Shown here one piece after another: positions 28,144 to 36,944 of a DNA stretch of 62,160 nt. The position numbers and the translations under genes were made by a program. Each line of letters begins with the position of its first letter. The stretch's first letter is position 1. The notes beneath the pieces are model-generated. The model saw only the letters and a list, made by a program, of their open reading frames with translations. It was not told the origin of the DNA and did no database searches. Origin of the DNA: Methylobacter sp. (lineage in GTDB: Bacteria > Pseudomonadota > Gammaproteobacteria > Methylococcales > Methylomonadaceae); contig JAUXXQ010000199.1 of assembly GCA_030684815.1 (NCBI GenBank), positions 1-62,160 of the forward strand, in the 5' to 3' direction.

Positions 28144-29063
28144 AGCATCCATTATTAAGCACATTATTGGCACTCGGATTAACCGCTTGTGCGGATATGA
28201 AAGATTTGAACAAGGTCGTTAGCGGTATTGCTACGGTAGCAGGTTCGAGTGCGTTGGGGTTTGTACCTTACGGTAGCGAAATCGGCTCGGCGATGCGGGC
28301 GACGACAGCCGTTGCGAAAACACTTGAAGATATTACCCCGTCACAAGAGTATTACATTGGCCGGACGGTCAGCGCGGGTATCGTCAGCCGTTATCCGGTG
28401 AGGGACAAGCCGACGGCCAACCATTACCTGAATACGTTGGGCCAGGTATTGGTGATGGCGTCAGACAAGCCGTCAACATTTAAAGGCTATCATTTTCTGT
28501 TGCTGGACACCGATGAAGTGGTGGCTTTTGCCGCGCCTAGCGGTTTTGTTTTCGTTTCCAAAGGCATGGTCAAGTTGTGTAAAAATGAGGATGATCTGGC
28601 GGCGGTGTTGGCGCATGAAATCGGCCACGTCCAGAATTCACATGCACTGGCGGCTATTTCGACCAGCCGCATTACCTCGGCGTTGACGGTGATTGCTGCC
28701 GAAGGCACCAAGACCTTCGTTGGCGGCCCGATAGGCGAATTGACCCGGGTTTTTGAAGGCAGTATCGATGATATTACCCAAACGCTGGTTAATAAAGGCT
28801 ATGCGCGCGGTCAGGAAAACGAAGCGGACGCCACCGCCATAAAAATCATGCAGCGTGTCGGTTATGACCCGGCGGCGTTGATACGGGTGCTGGATACGAT
28901 GAAAACCAAGGTCAAACCGGGATCGACCGGCTTTATGTCAACACACCCGCCAGTGAATGACCGGATTGCCGATATTAGGCCGTTGTTGCCGCAAAGTTTA
29001 GCGGCGATGGCGGCCAATGCCAACCGCGACAAGCGTTTTGGCAAGCTGTTGAAGGCGTTATAA
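28140..29063 (+). CDS. Periplasmic M48-family metalloprotease, lipoprotein
   Basis: This 307-residue protein starts with a lipoprotein signal (LGLTAC, Cys17). It carries the zinc motif HEIGH (159-163) and a downstream NEADATAIKIM glutamate ligand. The family includes BepA/LoiP-like proteases that maintain outer-membrane proteins. Unlike BepA it has no TPR tail. Its coupling to the SH3 protein suggests the SH3 protein may target it to the envelope. The SH3-M48-cyclase order on one strand may be an operon. Confidence 0.88.
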   Translation: MKHPLLSTLLALGLTACADMKDLNKVVSGIATVAGSSALGFVPYGSEIGSAMRATTAVAKTLEDITPSQEYYIGRTVSAGIVSRYPVRDKPTANHYLNTLGQVLVMASDKPSTFKGYHFLLLDTDEVVAFAAPSGFVFVSKGMVKLCKNEDDLAAVLAHEIGHVQNSHALAAISTSRITSALTVIAAEGTKTFVGGPIGELTRVFEGSIDDITQTLVNKGYARGQENEADATAIKIMQRVGYDPAALIRVLDTMKTKVKPGSTGFMSTHPPVNDRIADIRPLLPQSLAAMAANANRDKRFGKLLKAL

Positions 29064-29158
29064 AACATCAATTAACATCAAGGCAATATAAATTATGGCC
29101 TTAACCACCCCGTTTCAATCCACATTCGACCTCATCTGCCAAATGACGTGTCTTACGA

Positions 29159-29275
29159 CAATCCATCGACAGATAGAGGTCGGTGGATTACCTCGCCGTA
29201 AACGACGAGATTACCTGAAAGGATAACGATGCAAATACATCGTTATCAATGTTGAATGAATCTCCCTAAAGGGAG
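29159..29275 (+). ncRNA. Cluster of four hairpins, candidate structured RNA or element scar
   Basis: Four stems occur in 117 bases: AATCCATCGAC/GTCGGTGGATT (one G-U pair), CTCGCCGT/ACGACGAG (one mismatch), perfect GATAACGATG/CATCGTTATC, and perfect CTCCCT/AGGGAG. They lie in the gap between the M48 gene and the cyclase gene, 26 bases before its start. The region could be a leader RNA controlling the cyclase. It could also be the right-end/guide-RNA scar of a lost TnpB-type element, whose scaffolds have similar serial hairpins. A 43-codon frame (29095-29226) overlaps it and is not convincing. Confidence 0.4.
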
Positions 29276-29301
29276 CGGTCTCAACCCAACAAGGAAATTT
29301 G

Positions 29302-31410
29302 ATGAAATTGCGTTCCGCGCTGATGACCGGTTTGATCGCGGTATTACTGGCGCAACTGTTGCAATCAAGCCGTCTGTTGGATCAATGGGAATACAGCACC
29401 TGGTCATGGCGGGTGAAATTACTGGCGCAACCTTCCGCGCATACCCAGGACATTAAAATCATCCTGTTGGATCAGGCGAGCCTCGATTGGGGCGCGTCAG
29501 TCAATGGCTTATCCTGGCCTTGGCCGCGCGAAGTTTATGCGCCGGTGATCCGGTTTATGCAACGTGCCGGTGCCAAAATAATCGCTTTCGATGTGCTGTA
29601 CACCGAGGCATCGATTTACGGCGTTGACGACGATCAGGTGTTTGCCGACGCGATGGCGGGCAATAAAGTGGTGTTACCGGTTTTTTTAGGCGAGCAGGCG
29701 CGGCAAACAACACGTTGGCCGGATAAGCTTACGCCCGCTTCGGTCAGAATTGAAGGCTTGGAACACTGGCAACAACAGACGGATAAAGGGGGCGTTAATA
29801 AAACCCACGCCACGTTTCCGCTTCAGCGTTTGGCGAATGCCGCCACCTTGCTTGCGCATGTCGATGAGGCGCCCGATGCTGACGGCGTATTCAGGCGCGC
29901 CTCATTATTCCGCGTCTTTGACCAGAAAATAATCCCGTCGATGGGCTTGGCCGCCTTGTTATTGGACAGGCAAGACCTGGCCTTAAGTTTCGACGGGGCA
30001 TTGCATTATCAGGACACTATCATCCCGATCGACAATCAGGGGCAGTTGATCTTAAAATTCCGTGGCGATTCCGGTACCCATCAGGCATTCAGCGCGGCGG
30101 CGATTATCCAGTCCGAATTAAACTTGCAGGCGGGCGAGCCCAGCACAATCGATCCGGCGTTGTTTAAAAATAAATATGTGTTTTTCGGTTTCAGTGCGCC
30201 GGGCTTAAAAGACTTACGGCCGACGCCGGTCAGCGGCGATTATCCGGGGGTGGAAGTTCATGCGACGGTGCTGGATAACCTGTTGGCGGGCGATGCAATC
30301 AAAACCTACCCGCCCTGGCTGGCTTTTGCTATTGCCTTGATACTTGCCTGTTCGGCCAGTTACCTGCTGGTTCATAGCAAGCGCATGCTGAGCCTGGCGT
30401 TGGTGTTTGTCGTGTTTACACCGCTGTCATTGTTGATCGGCTTTGTTGCCTATTGGCAAAGTTACGACTGGCCGGTGTTGTTTGTGCAGGCGGCGGTGGT
30501 GTTGGCGCTGGTCAATTCGGTCATTTTAAAATATCTGACTGAAGGCCGCGAAAAACGCGCCATTCAGACCATGTTCCAGCGCTATTTAAGCAAAGACTAT
30601 ATCGAGATACTGAAGAAAAATCCGCAGCTGTTACGCTTGGGCGGCGAAACCCGCGAATTAAGCATCTTTTTTTCCGATATTCAGGGCTTTACCACGATTT
30701 CAGAAAAACTGACGCCGGAACAGTTGGTGCATTTTCTGAACAGCTACCTGACCGACATGACCGATATTATCACCGACGAAGGCGGCACTTTGGACAAATA
30801 CGAAGGCGATGCCATTATCGCCTTTACCAACGCGCCGCTGCCGCAGGACGACCATGCAGTGCGTATGTGCCGCAGTGTCTTAAAATGCCAGCGCAAATTG
30901 GCGGAACGGCGGGACGCGTTTTTTCAGCAAACCGGCGCGTGGATTTATAACCGTATCGGTGTCCATAGCGGCACGGTGGTGGTGGGCAATTTCGGCTCAA
31001 AAACCCGCTTCAACTACACCATGCTCGGCGATGCAGCCAATCTGGCGGCCAGGCTGGAAGGCGCCAACAAGTTTTTCGGCACCTACACCATGATTTCCGA
31101 AGCCACCAAACAGCAGACCGGCGATGCTTTTTTGTGGCGCGAAACCGGCACCATCCGCGTCGTCGGGCGTAAAACGCCGGTCACCGTTTATGAATTGCTG
31201 GGCTTTAAAGGAGAACAGCTGCCGCCTGCGATACAGGCGTTTAACCAAGCGCAGGCTTTATATAAGCGAGGTGAGTTGACAGCTGCCGCTGCTGTTTTTG
31301 CTACTTTGCCGAATGATCCGGCGGCTCAGGTTTATTTGCAGCGTTGCCTTACCGAGAAGGATTCGGTCGGCCCTGATTGGGATGGGGTCTGGGTATTGCA
31401 TGAAAAGTGA
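29302..31410 (+). CDS. CHASE2-domain class III adenylate/guanylate cyclase
   Basis: The 702-residue protein has an N-terminal membrane anchor and an extracytoplasmic CHASE2 sensor domain (about 25-330). Three membrane helices follow (about 335-420), then a C-terminal class III nucleotide cyclase. Catalytic blocks are ELSIFFSDIQGFTTISE with the first metal aspartate, LDKYEGDAIIAF with the second, and NYTMLGDAANLAARLEG with transition-state residues. Product is probably cAMP, though base specificity cannot be settled by eye. ATG 29302 is preferred over a TTG one codon upstream. Confidence 0.92.
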   Translation: MKLRSALMTGLIAVLLAQLLQSSRLLDQWEYSTWSWRVKLLAQPSAHTQDIKIILLDQASLDWGASVNGLSWPWPREVYAPVIRFMQRAGAKIIAFDVLYTEASIYGVDDDQVFADAMAGNKVVLPVFLGEQARQTTRWPDKLTPASVRIEGLEHWQQQTDKGGVNKTHATFPLQRLANAATLLAHVDEAPDADGVFRRASLFRVFDQKIIPSMGLAALLLDRQDLALSFDGALHYQDTIIPIDNQGQLILKFRGDSGTHQAFSAAAIIQSELNLQAGEPSTIDPALFKNKYVFFGFSAPGLKDLRPTPVSGDYPGVEVHATVLDNLLAGDAIKTYPPWLAFAIALILACSASYLLVHSKRMLSLALVFVVFTPLSLLIGFVAYWQSYDWPVLFVQAAVVLALVNSVILKYLTEGREKRAIQTMFQRYLSKDYIEILKKNPQLLRLGGETRELSIFFSDIQGFTTISEKLTPEQLVHFLNSYLTDMTDIITDEGGTLDKYEGDAIIAFTNAPLPQDDHAVRMCRSVLKCQRKLAERRDAFFQQTGAWIYNRIGVHSGTVVVGNFGSKTRFNYTMLGDAANLAARLEGANKFFGTYTMISEATKQQTGDAFLWRETGTIRVVGRKTPVTVYELLGFKGEQLPPAIQAFNQAQALYKRGELTAAAAVFATLPNDPAAQVYLQRCLTEKDSVGPDWDGVWVLHEK

Positions 31411-31632
31411 CCTGATTGGATAAGGTCTGCCGCTATAAGGCATTTGTTTTGATTCGATAGCATTTACACACACTGGCAATCAATAACTTATCGAGACCTT
31501 TAAAAGAACCGGCCAAGGCGAAATTAATGCTTATAAGCTATTGATTGTTTGTAAAAATATCGAATTGTTAAGTTTTTGTACAATCTAACAAAACACTAAT
31601 AAAAACCGCAGTTAAGCGTTCAATAAAACAAT

Positions 31633-31667
31633 CAATCCACAGAGTTATCCACAGCTTTTGTGAATAA
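31633..31667. promoter_or_regulatory. DnaA-box cluster
   Basis: A consensus DnaA box TTATCCACA (31645-31653) faces an inverted TTATTCACA (reads TGTGAATAA, 31659-31667). A weaker CAATCCACA lies at 31633. The boxes sit in an AT-rich 300-base gap between the cyclase and a convergent gene, about 720 bases before dnaE. The surrounding gap holds no gene. Confidence 0.55.
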
Positions 31668-31715
31668 CTATTTCTTCCGTTGCCCGCTGTCGTATTCCGG
31701 CCACGAGCAGGCCGG

Positions 31716-32159
31716 TTAAAGGTTCGGCAAATATTGCGGAAGGTGTTGGCGAATGTCGTCGGCACTTAATAGCGTGAGTTCTTTGTTGAGCTCGAAGCGA
31801 ACCCGTTTCTTGACCTGTTCGGATAGATGGCTGCGCAGTAAGCCGAGAAAGGTCGGGGCTGCAACAATCAGCAGCTGCTCAAAGCGGTTTTCGTTATAGG
31901 CTTTTTCCAAATGTTGGGCAAGGCTATGGGCAAAGTTGTCGGTTTCGTGTTTTTTAGGGTCGGTAGGCTGTTCAAAAGCATGGCCGCCTGCACCGGTGCT
32001 TTTTATTTTTCCCGGCAGGTCGGAGGTTATTTCCCTGTCATGTAAACGGCTTTCGCTATGGGTAAAGCCCTCGATTTCTTCTAAAGGCGAAGCGGAACTG
32101 TCGGCGGTAAAAACACGAGCGCGAGTGCTGTCGGCAATGAGTATCCAGGTCAGTTTCAT
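31716..32159 (-). CDS. Host attachment family protein
   Basis: The 147-residue protein matches the family first described as required for attachment of Agrobacterium-like bacteria to host cells. It shows TWILIADSTRARVF, DLPGKIKS, HETDNFAHSLAQHLEKA, LLIVAAPTFLGLLRSHL and VRFELNKELT. It is widespread in non-pathogens, and its fold recalls eRF1/baeRF-type RNA-binding domains, so the historical name is not evidence of host interaction. ATG 32159 (MKLTWILIADS) is chosen over an upstream start with 15 extra residues. Confidence 0.85.
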   Translation of the reverse strand: MKLTWILIADSTRARVFTADSSASPLEEIEGFTHSESRLHDREITSDLPGKIKSTGAGGHAFEQPTDPKKHETDNFAHSLAQHLEKAYNENRFEQLLIVAAPTFLGLLRSHLSEQVKKRVRFELNKELTLLSADDIRQHLPQYLPNL

Positions 32160-32388
32160 GATTGTTCCCTCGGTGGCGGTTGGGTTTAAAGGCAGGTTCG
32201 ACAAAGGCGGTTAAGCTAAAAATATCCGTTTTTGCATTGCAAGCTTAGCATAGAGAAATCAAGCTGTTCAGACAATAAGTAGTAATACCAAAGTTATTTG
32301 GCATTATCTTTGGTCACACCCAGGGTTGCTGACAGGTTAAAATAGCCGGTTCGGTATCACCCTAAATCTGAATCACTTTGTTAATCCC

Positions 32389-35300
32389 ATGCAGCCAGCT
32401 TTTGTCCATTTAAGACTCCATTCCGAATTTTCTCTGGTCGACGGCCTTGTCAAAATCAAGCCTTTGGTCAAGCGTCTGGCTGAGCTGAACATGCCTGCGG
32501 TGGCGGTCACTGATCATGCCAATTTGTTCTCACTGGTCAAGTTTTATAAAGCCGCAATGGGGCAAGGGATCAAGCCGGTTGCCGGTGCCGATGTGCTGGT
32601 TTTTAATCCCGACGATCCCGCGACGCCCTACCGCTTGACCTTGTTGGTCAATAATCATGCCGGTTACATCACGCTGACCGAATTGATTTCCTTAGCCTAT
32701 CAGGAAGGCCAGCATCAGGGCGTGCCGATGTTGCGGCAAGAATGGATAGAAGCCAATCATGGCGGCTTGATTGCCTTGTCCGGCGCAATGGAGGGCGAGA
32801 TTGGCAAGGCACTGCTGGCAGAAAATCTGGATGCTGCGAAACGGCTGGCGGAATTTTGGGGCGGTTTGTTTGAGCATAGCTTTTATCTGGAAGTGCAGCG
32901 GGTCGGCAAACCCGATGAAGAGCGCTATATCGCCGCCGCTGTTGCGCTGGCATTGACGACCGGCTTGCCGGTGGTGGCGACCAATGATGTGCGCTTTGTT
33001 TATCAGGCCGATTTTGCCGCCCATGAAGTGCGGGTTTGCATCAATCAGGGTCGAGTATTGGACGATACGCGCCGCCCCAAGGATTACACCGAGCAGCAAT
33101 ATTTGCGCAGTGTCGAGGAAATGCAGGCGCTGTTTGCCGACCTGCCCGAGGCGCTGGAAAACACCGTGGAAATTGCCAAACGCTGCAATTTGACGCTGAC
33201 GCTGGGCAAAAATTTCCTGCCTGATTTTCCTGTGCCCGAAGGTATGAATCTAGGCGAATTTATGGCCGAAGAATCGCTAAAAGGCCTGGAAGAGCGCTTG
33301 CAGCATTATCCGGCGGTGGGCAAAGGCACGGACGAGGAAAACCGGCAAGTTTATTATCAGCGCCTGGATTTCGAGCTGAAAATGATCACGCAAATGGGTT
33401 TCCCCGGCTATTTCATGATCGTTGCCGACTTTATACAGTGGGCAAAAAATAATCTGATTCCGGTAGGACCAGGGCGGGGTTCCGGTGCGGGTTCGTTGGT
33501 GGCTTATGCGCTGAAAATCACCGACCTTGACCCGATTGAATTCGACCTGCTGTTTGAGCGGTTTTTGAACCCCGAGCGGGTTTCGATGCCCGACTTTGAC
33601 GTCGATTTTTGCATGGATAGGCGCGACGAGGTGATCGATTATGTCGCGCGAAATTACGGCCGAGACCATGTTGCGCAGATCATCACCTACGGTTCGATGG
33701 CGGCCAAAGCGGTTATCCGCGATGTCGGCCGGGTGCTGGGTTTCGGTTACGGTTTCGTCGACCGGTTATCCAAATTGGTGCCGTTTGAAATCGGCATGAC
33801 GCTGACCAAGGCGCTCAAAGACAGCCCGGAACTCAAACAGCTTTACGATACCGAAGAGGAAGTCAAAAGCCTGATCGATATGGCGCTGTCGCTGGAAGGC
33901 ACGGCCAGGAACGCAGGTAAACATGCGGGTGGCGTGGTGATTTCGCCGACCAAACTGACCGATTTTACCCCGCTGTATTGCGACCAGGACGGCAACAATC
34001 TGGTCACCCAGTTTGATAAAGATGACGTGGAAGCGGTCGGTCTGGTCAAATTCGACTTTTTGGGTCTGCGCACACTGACTATCATCGATTGGGCTTTGCA
34101 GGACATTAACGCCAAACAAATCAAGCTAGGCTTGCCGCCGGTCGACATCACCACCATTCCCCGCGATGATCCGGCGTCTTACAAGCTGCTGACCCATGCC
34201 CAGACTACCGCTGTATTCCAGCTGGAATCACGCGGCATGAAGGAGCTGATTAAAAAGCTCAAACCCGACTGCTTCGATGACATTATCGCGCTGGTGGCGC
34301 TGTTCCGGCCGGGGCCGCTGGAATCGGGCATGGTTGACGATTACATCAACGTCAAGCACGGCGCCAAAGCCGAATACGCGCATCCGTTGCTGGTGCCGAT
34401 TTTAAAACCCACCAACGGCGTTATTTTGTATCAGGAACAGGTGATGCAAATCGCCCGGGAAATGGCGCTGTACACCTTGGGCGGCGCGGACATGCTGCGC
34501 CGCGCAATGGGCAAGAAAAAGCCGGAGGAAATGGCCAAAGAGCGGGATAAATTTACCGCCGGTGCAATCGAAAATCAGGTCGACGAAAAAATCGCCACTT
34601 ACGTGTTCGATTTGATGGAGAAGTTTGCCGGTTACGGTTTCAATAAATCGCATTCCGCAGCCTACGCACTGGTGGCCTATCAAACCGCGTGGCTGAAAGC
34701 GCATTTTCAGCCCGAGTTCATGGCGGCGGTGATGTCCGCCGATATGGATAACACCGACAAAGTGGTGATTTTGATTGAAGAATGCAAGCAAATGAAGCTG
34801 GAAGTTTGCCCGCCCACCATCAATATTTCCAAATACAAATTCACCGTCAATGATAAAGGCCATATTGTTTACGGCCTGGGCGCGCTCAAAGGCGTGGGCG
34901 AGGCGGCGATTGAAGAAATGCTGGTCGAGCGCGAAGCCAACGGGCCGTTTGCCGGGCTGTACGATTTATGCAAACGGGTCGATTTGCGAAAATTCAACCG
35001 GCGTGTGTTGGAGGCCTTGATACGCGCCGGAGCATTCGATGAATTCGACGACAATCGCGCCGGGCATTTGGCGGAATTGCCGACCGTGTTAAAAGTCGCC
35101 GAGCAGCATGGAAAAATGGCGCAAACCGGCCAGAACGATTTGTTCGGTTTGGCGGTCAATGTCGACAATGCCGATGACGAAGAGGCTTATGCGACGGTGG
35201 TTGAGCCGTGGTCGGAAAATGAACGGCTGAATGCTGAAAAACTGACGCTGGGCTTGTTTTTGACCGGCCATCCGATCAATCAATACGAAGCCGAATTAAG

Positions 35301-35880
35301 GCAATTTACCCACGGCACCATCGCGTCGCTGTTAGGCGATGTCGAGCGCTCACGCGGCAAGATGGAAGCGCGTACCGCAGGCTTGGTGGTCGAAGTGCGC
35401 ACCCGGCAGACCAAGAACGGCAAAATGATGGGTTTTGCCACCATCGACGATAGAACCGGCCGTCTGGAAATCGCCGCATTCGGCGAAACTTACGAAAAAT
35501 ACCGGGGCATTTTTACCCGCGACAGCCTGTTGATTGCCGAAGGCGCGTTGGGTGTTGACGATTATTTGGGCACACTGCGCTTGACCGTGGAAAAGCTGTA
35601 CAGCATGGAGCAGGCGCGTGATGTTTTTGCCCGAAGCCTTCAGTTGGTCTGGACTGCGACCGGCGATAACAGCGCAGACCGCAGTTTTATCAGCAAATTA
35701 ACCGCCGCTCTGGAACCGTTCAAAGGCGGTTCTTGTCCGGTGGGCATTGCCTACAGCTCAACGCAGGCCAAAGCCAACCTGCAATTGGGCGATGCCTGGC
35801 GCGTCCATCCGACCGATGAATTGTTGGCGCGGTTGAGGTTGCTGCTAGGGAAAGGCGCGGTAGAAGTCAAATACCGGTGA
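32389..35880 (+). CDS. dnaE: DNA polymerase III subunit alpha
   Basis: DnaE is the replicative polymerase catalytic subunit. The 1163-residue protein matches E. coli (1160). It has a PHP domain at the start (FVHLRLHSEFSLVDG), the catalytic aspartates in MPDFDVDFCMDRR, PHP/palm and fingers blocks such as GPGRGSGAGSLVAYAL and RPGPLESGMVDDYI, and a C-terminal OB fold followed by the tau-binding tail. It is DnaE1 type, with no ImuB/DnaE2 features. Its usual neighbours lpxB/rnhB or accA are absent here. Confidence 0.98.
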   Translation: MQPAFVHLRLHSEFSLVDGLVKIKPLVKRLAELNMPAVAVTDHANLFSLVKFYKAAMGQGIKPVAGADVLVFNPDDPATPYRLTLLVNNHAGYITLTELISLAYQEGQHQGVPMLRQEWIEANHGGLIALSGAMEGEIGKALLAENLDAAKRLAEFWGGLFEHSFYLEVQRVGKPDEERYIAAAVALALTTGLPVVATNDVRFVYQADFAAHEVRVCINQGRVLDDTRRPKDYTEQQYLRSVEEMQALFADLPEALENTVEIAKRCNLTLTLGKNFLPDFPVPEGMNLGEFMAEESLKGLEERLQHYPAVGKGTDEENRQVYYQRLDFELKMITQMGFPGYFMIVADFIQWAKNNLIPVGPGRGSGAGSLVAYALKITDLDPIEFDLLFERFLNPERVSMPDFDVDFCMDRRDEVIDYVARNYGRDHVAQIITYGSMAAKAVIRDVGRVLGFGYGFVDRLSKLVPFEIGMTLTKALKDSPELKQLYDTEEEVKSLIDMALSLEGTARNAGKHAGGVVISPTKLTDFTPLYCDQDGNNLVTQFDKDDVEAVGLVKFDFLGLRTLTIIDWALQDINAKQIKLGLPPVDITTIPRDDPASYKLLTHAQTTAVFQLESRGMKELIKKLKPDCFDDIIALVALFRPGPLESGMVDDYINVKHGAKAEYAHPLLVPILKPTNGVILYQEQVMQIAREMALYTLGGADMLRRAMGKKKPEEMAKERDKFTAGAIENQVDEKIATYVFDLMEKFAGYGFNKSHSAAYALVAYQTAWLKAHFQPEFMAAVMSADMDNTDKVVILIEECKQMKLEVCPPTINISKYKFTVNDKGHIVYGLGALKGVGEAAIEEMLVEREANGPFAGLYDLCKRVDLRKFNRRVLEALIRAGAFDEFDDNRAGHLAELPTVLKVAEQHGKMAQTGQNDLFGLAVNVDNADDEEAYATVVEPWSENERLNAEKLTLGLFLTGHPINQYEAELRQFTHGTIASLLGDVERSRGKMEARTAGLVVEVRTRQTKNGKMMGFATIDDRTGRLEIAAFGETYEKYRGIFTRDSLLIAEGALGVDDYLGTLRLTVEKLYSMEQARDVFARSLQLVWTATGDNSADRSFISKLTAALEPFKGGSCPVGIAYSSTQAKANLQLGDAWRVHPTDELLARLRLLLGKGAVEVKYR

Positions 35881-35952
35881 AGATGGTTTGTAGAAAGTGG
35901 CGGATAAAACCCCCAATACAATCACATTGACCTAAGACTCGCCATCGAACGC

Positions 35953-35978
35953 TAGTCGCGACGTAGGCGTCGCGACTA
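35953..35978. repeat. Perfect 11-bp palindrome downstream of dnaE
   Basis: TAGTCGCGACG and CGTCGCGACTA flank TAGG. There is no T-run, so it is not a classical terminator. The 35881-36013 stretch otherwise shows nothing. Confidence 0.6.
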
Positions 35979-36013
35979 TAACCATAGTAAATTGATTTAT
36001 ATTGGGTTATTTT

Positions 36014-36138
36014 GGCTACCAACTTAAGCCGGGGCAAACTGGGAACGCCAAGCCCCAGCTTGGCGAGTGTTCGCGCCAAGCTGGGGCTTGGCGTTCCCGG
36101 CCACCCATTTAAAACTGTCCCGGCTTAAGTGGGTAGCC
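36014..36138. repeat. 125-bp palindromic repeat family B, copy 1
   Basis: A near-perfect hairpin has outer arms GGCTACCAACTTAAGCC and GGCTTAAGTGGGTAGCC and inner arms GGGAACGCCAAGCCCCAGC and its complement. It is in the opposite orientation to copies 2 (45845) and 3 (47961): its right half carries the CACCCATTTAAAACTG segment that they carry on the left. Confidence 0.92.
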
Positions 36139-36175
36139 GTTATTTTAGTCAAACTAAAAACTTGAACATCGTGTA

Positions 36176-36757
36176 TTAGCTAGCACGACCCACTTCCATT
36201 GCCGCAGGCACTTCAACTAACCGGCCTGAAGCGCAGTCGTAGATATAACCGTAAACAGGAATATCGGAAGGCACCAGCGGATGGCCTTTAATGCGGGTGA
36301 CATCTTCCAAAACACTTGCCTCCAGATCGCTAATCGTCAGCCAATCAATATATTTACCCTCGGCAGAACCCGAGCCTTCGCAGCAATCATGCCAACCATC
36401 AGCATCAACCGAGGCGGTTTTTAAACTGCTGCTTAACAGGCCGCGCATGATGTCGTCGGTAAATGTTTCCATACCGCAGTTAGTATGATGAATGACGAAC
36501 CATTCGCGGGTGCCCAATAATTTATAGGAAATGACCAAAGAACGGATCGCATCATCACTGGCGCGGCCGCCTGCATTGCGGATGACATGCGCATCGCCTT
36601 CGGACAAACCTGCGTATTTGGCAGGATCCAGACGGGCATCCATACAGGTCAAAATAGCAAAATGGCGTCCTGGCGGCATAGGCAATGCACCTTTGTCGCC
36701 AAAATCATTCACATAATCCCTATTTGCCGCTAAAACTTCATTAACAATTTTGCTCAT
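36176..36757 (-). CDS. Beta-class carbonic anhydrase
   Basis: The enzyme interconverts CO2 and bicarbonate with a zinc ion. The 193-residue protein shows CMDARLDP (zinc Cys38, catalytic dyad Asp40-Arg42) and HHTNCGM (zinc His91, Cys94), the type II beta-CA pattern. AGGTGT precedes ATG 36757; a start two codons upstream is less likely. An intrinsic terminator lies in its leader, and a LysR gene is divergent. That arrangement suggests control by CO2 status or by the LysR protein. Confidence 0.92.
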   Translation of the reverse strand: MSKIVNEVLAANRDYVNDFGDKGALPMPPGRHFAILTCMDARLDPAKYAGLSEGDAHVIRNAGGRASDDAIRSLVISYKLLGTREWFVIHHTNCGMETFTDDIMRGLLSSSLKTASVDADGWHDCCEGSGSAEGKYIDWLTISDLEASVLEDVTRIKGHPLVPSDIPVYGYIYDCASGRLVEVPAAMEVGRAS

Positions 36758-36784
36758 AAACACCTCTTTTTATTATTGTTGGGA

Positions 36785-36838
36785 CAAAAAAAACCGCTTG
36801 GCTTTTATCACTAAGGGGGAATGAAAAAGACCAAGCGG
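36785..36838 (-). terminator. Leader terminator/attenuator before the carbonic anhydrase gene
   Basis: On the minus strand CCGCTTGG (36838-36831) and CCAAGCGG (36801-36794) enclose a loop of about 29 bases, followed by eight T. It lies between the probable promoter and the coding start, so full transcripts must read through it. It could be an attenuator or the end of a short leader RNA. Confidence 0.6.
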
Positions 36839-36864
36839 CAGTTAGACTACTATCTCCGAGCGAA

Positions 36865-36892
36865 AGTGTACCGCAATAAACCAAGGTTTCAA
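36865..36892 (-). promoter_or_regulatory. Probable sigma-70 promoter of the carbonic anhydrase leader
   Basis: On the minus strand TTGAAA (36892-36887) and TACACT (36870-36865) are spaced by 16 bases. Transcription would begin near 36858 and meet the terminator about 20 bases later. Confidence 0.5.
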
Positions 36893-36913
36893 ATAGCGAT
36901 ATAAGTTATACAA

Positions 36914-36932
36914 TATAAACTTTAAGTTTATA
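36914..36932. promoter_or_regulatory. Palindromic operator candidate between LysR gene and carbonic anhydrase
   Basis: TATAAACTTTAAGTTTATA is a 19-bp palindrome with one central mismatch. It lies 13 bases before the LysR start and upstream of the divergent promoter. It fits an autoregulatory LysR site, but also a simple AT-rich promoter. Confidence 0.45.
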
Positions 36933-36944
36933 AAATTAACCGAT

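Noticed and set aside
29115-29140. GTTTCAATCCAC reminiscent of a CRISPR repeat start (also GGTTTCAATCG at 1084)
   Set aside because: Each occurs once, with no second repeat at regular spacing and no cas genes.
29095-29226. 43-codon frame between the M48 peptidase and cyclase genes
   Set aside because: Its composition follows the hairpin sequence, it has no good ribosome-binding site and no recognisable motif.
29256-29456. 66-codon plus-strand frame at the start of the cyclase gene
   Set aside because: It overlaps the hairpin cluster and the well-supported cyclase reading frame and has no family features.
31633-31667. Chromosomal origin of replication, because of DnaA boxes near dnaE
   Set aside because: Only two strong boxes are present, without dnaA/dnaN/gidA neighbours or an obvious DNA-unwinding element. 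dnaE is not a usual oriC neighbour.
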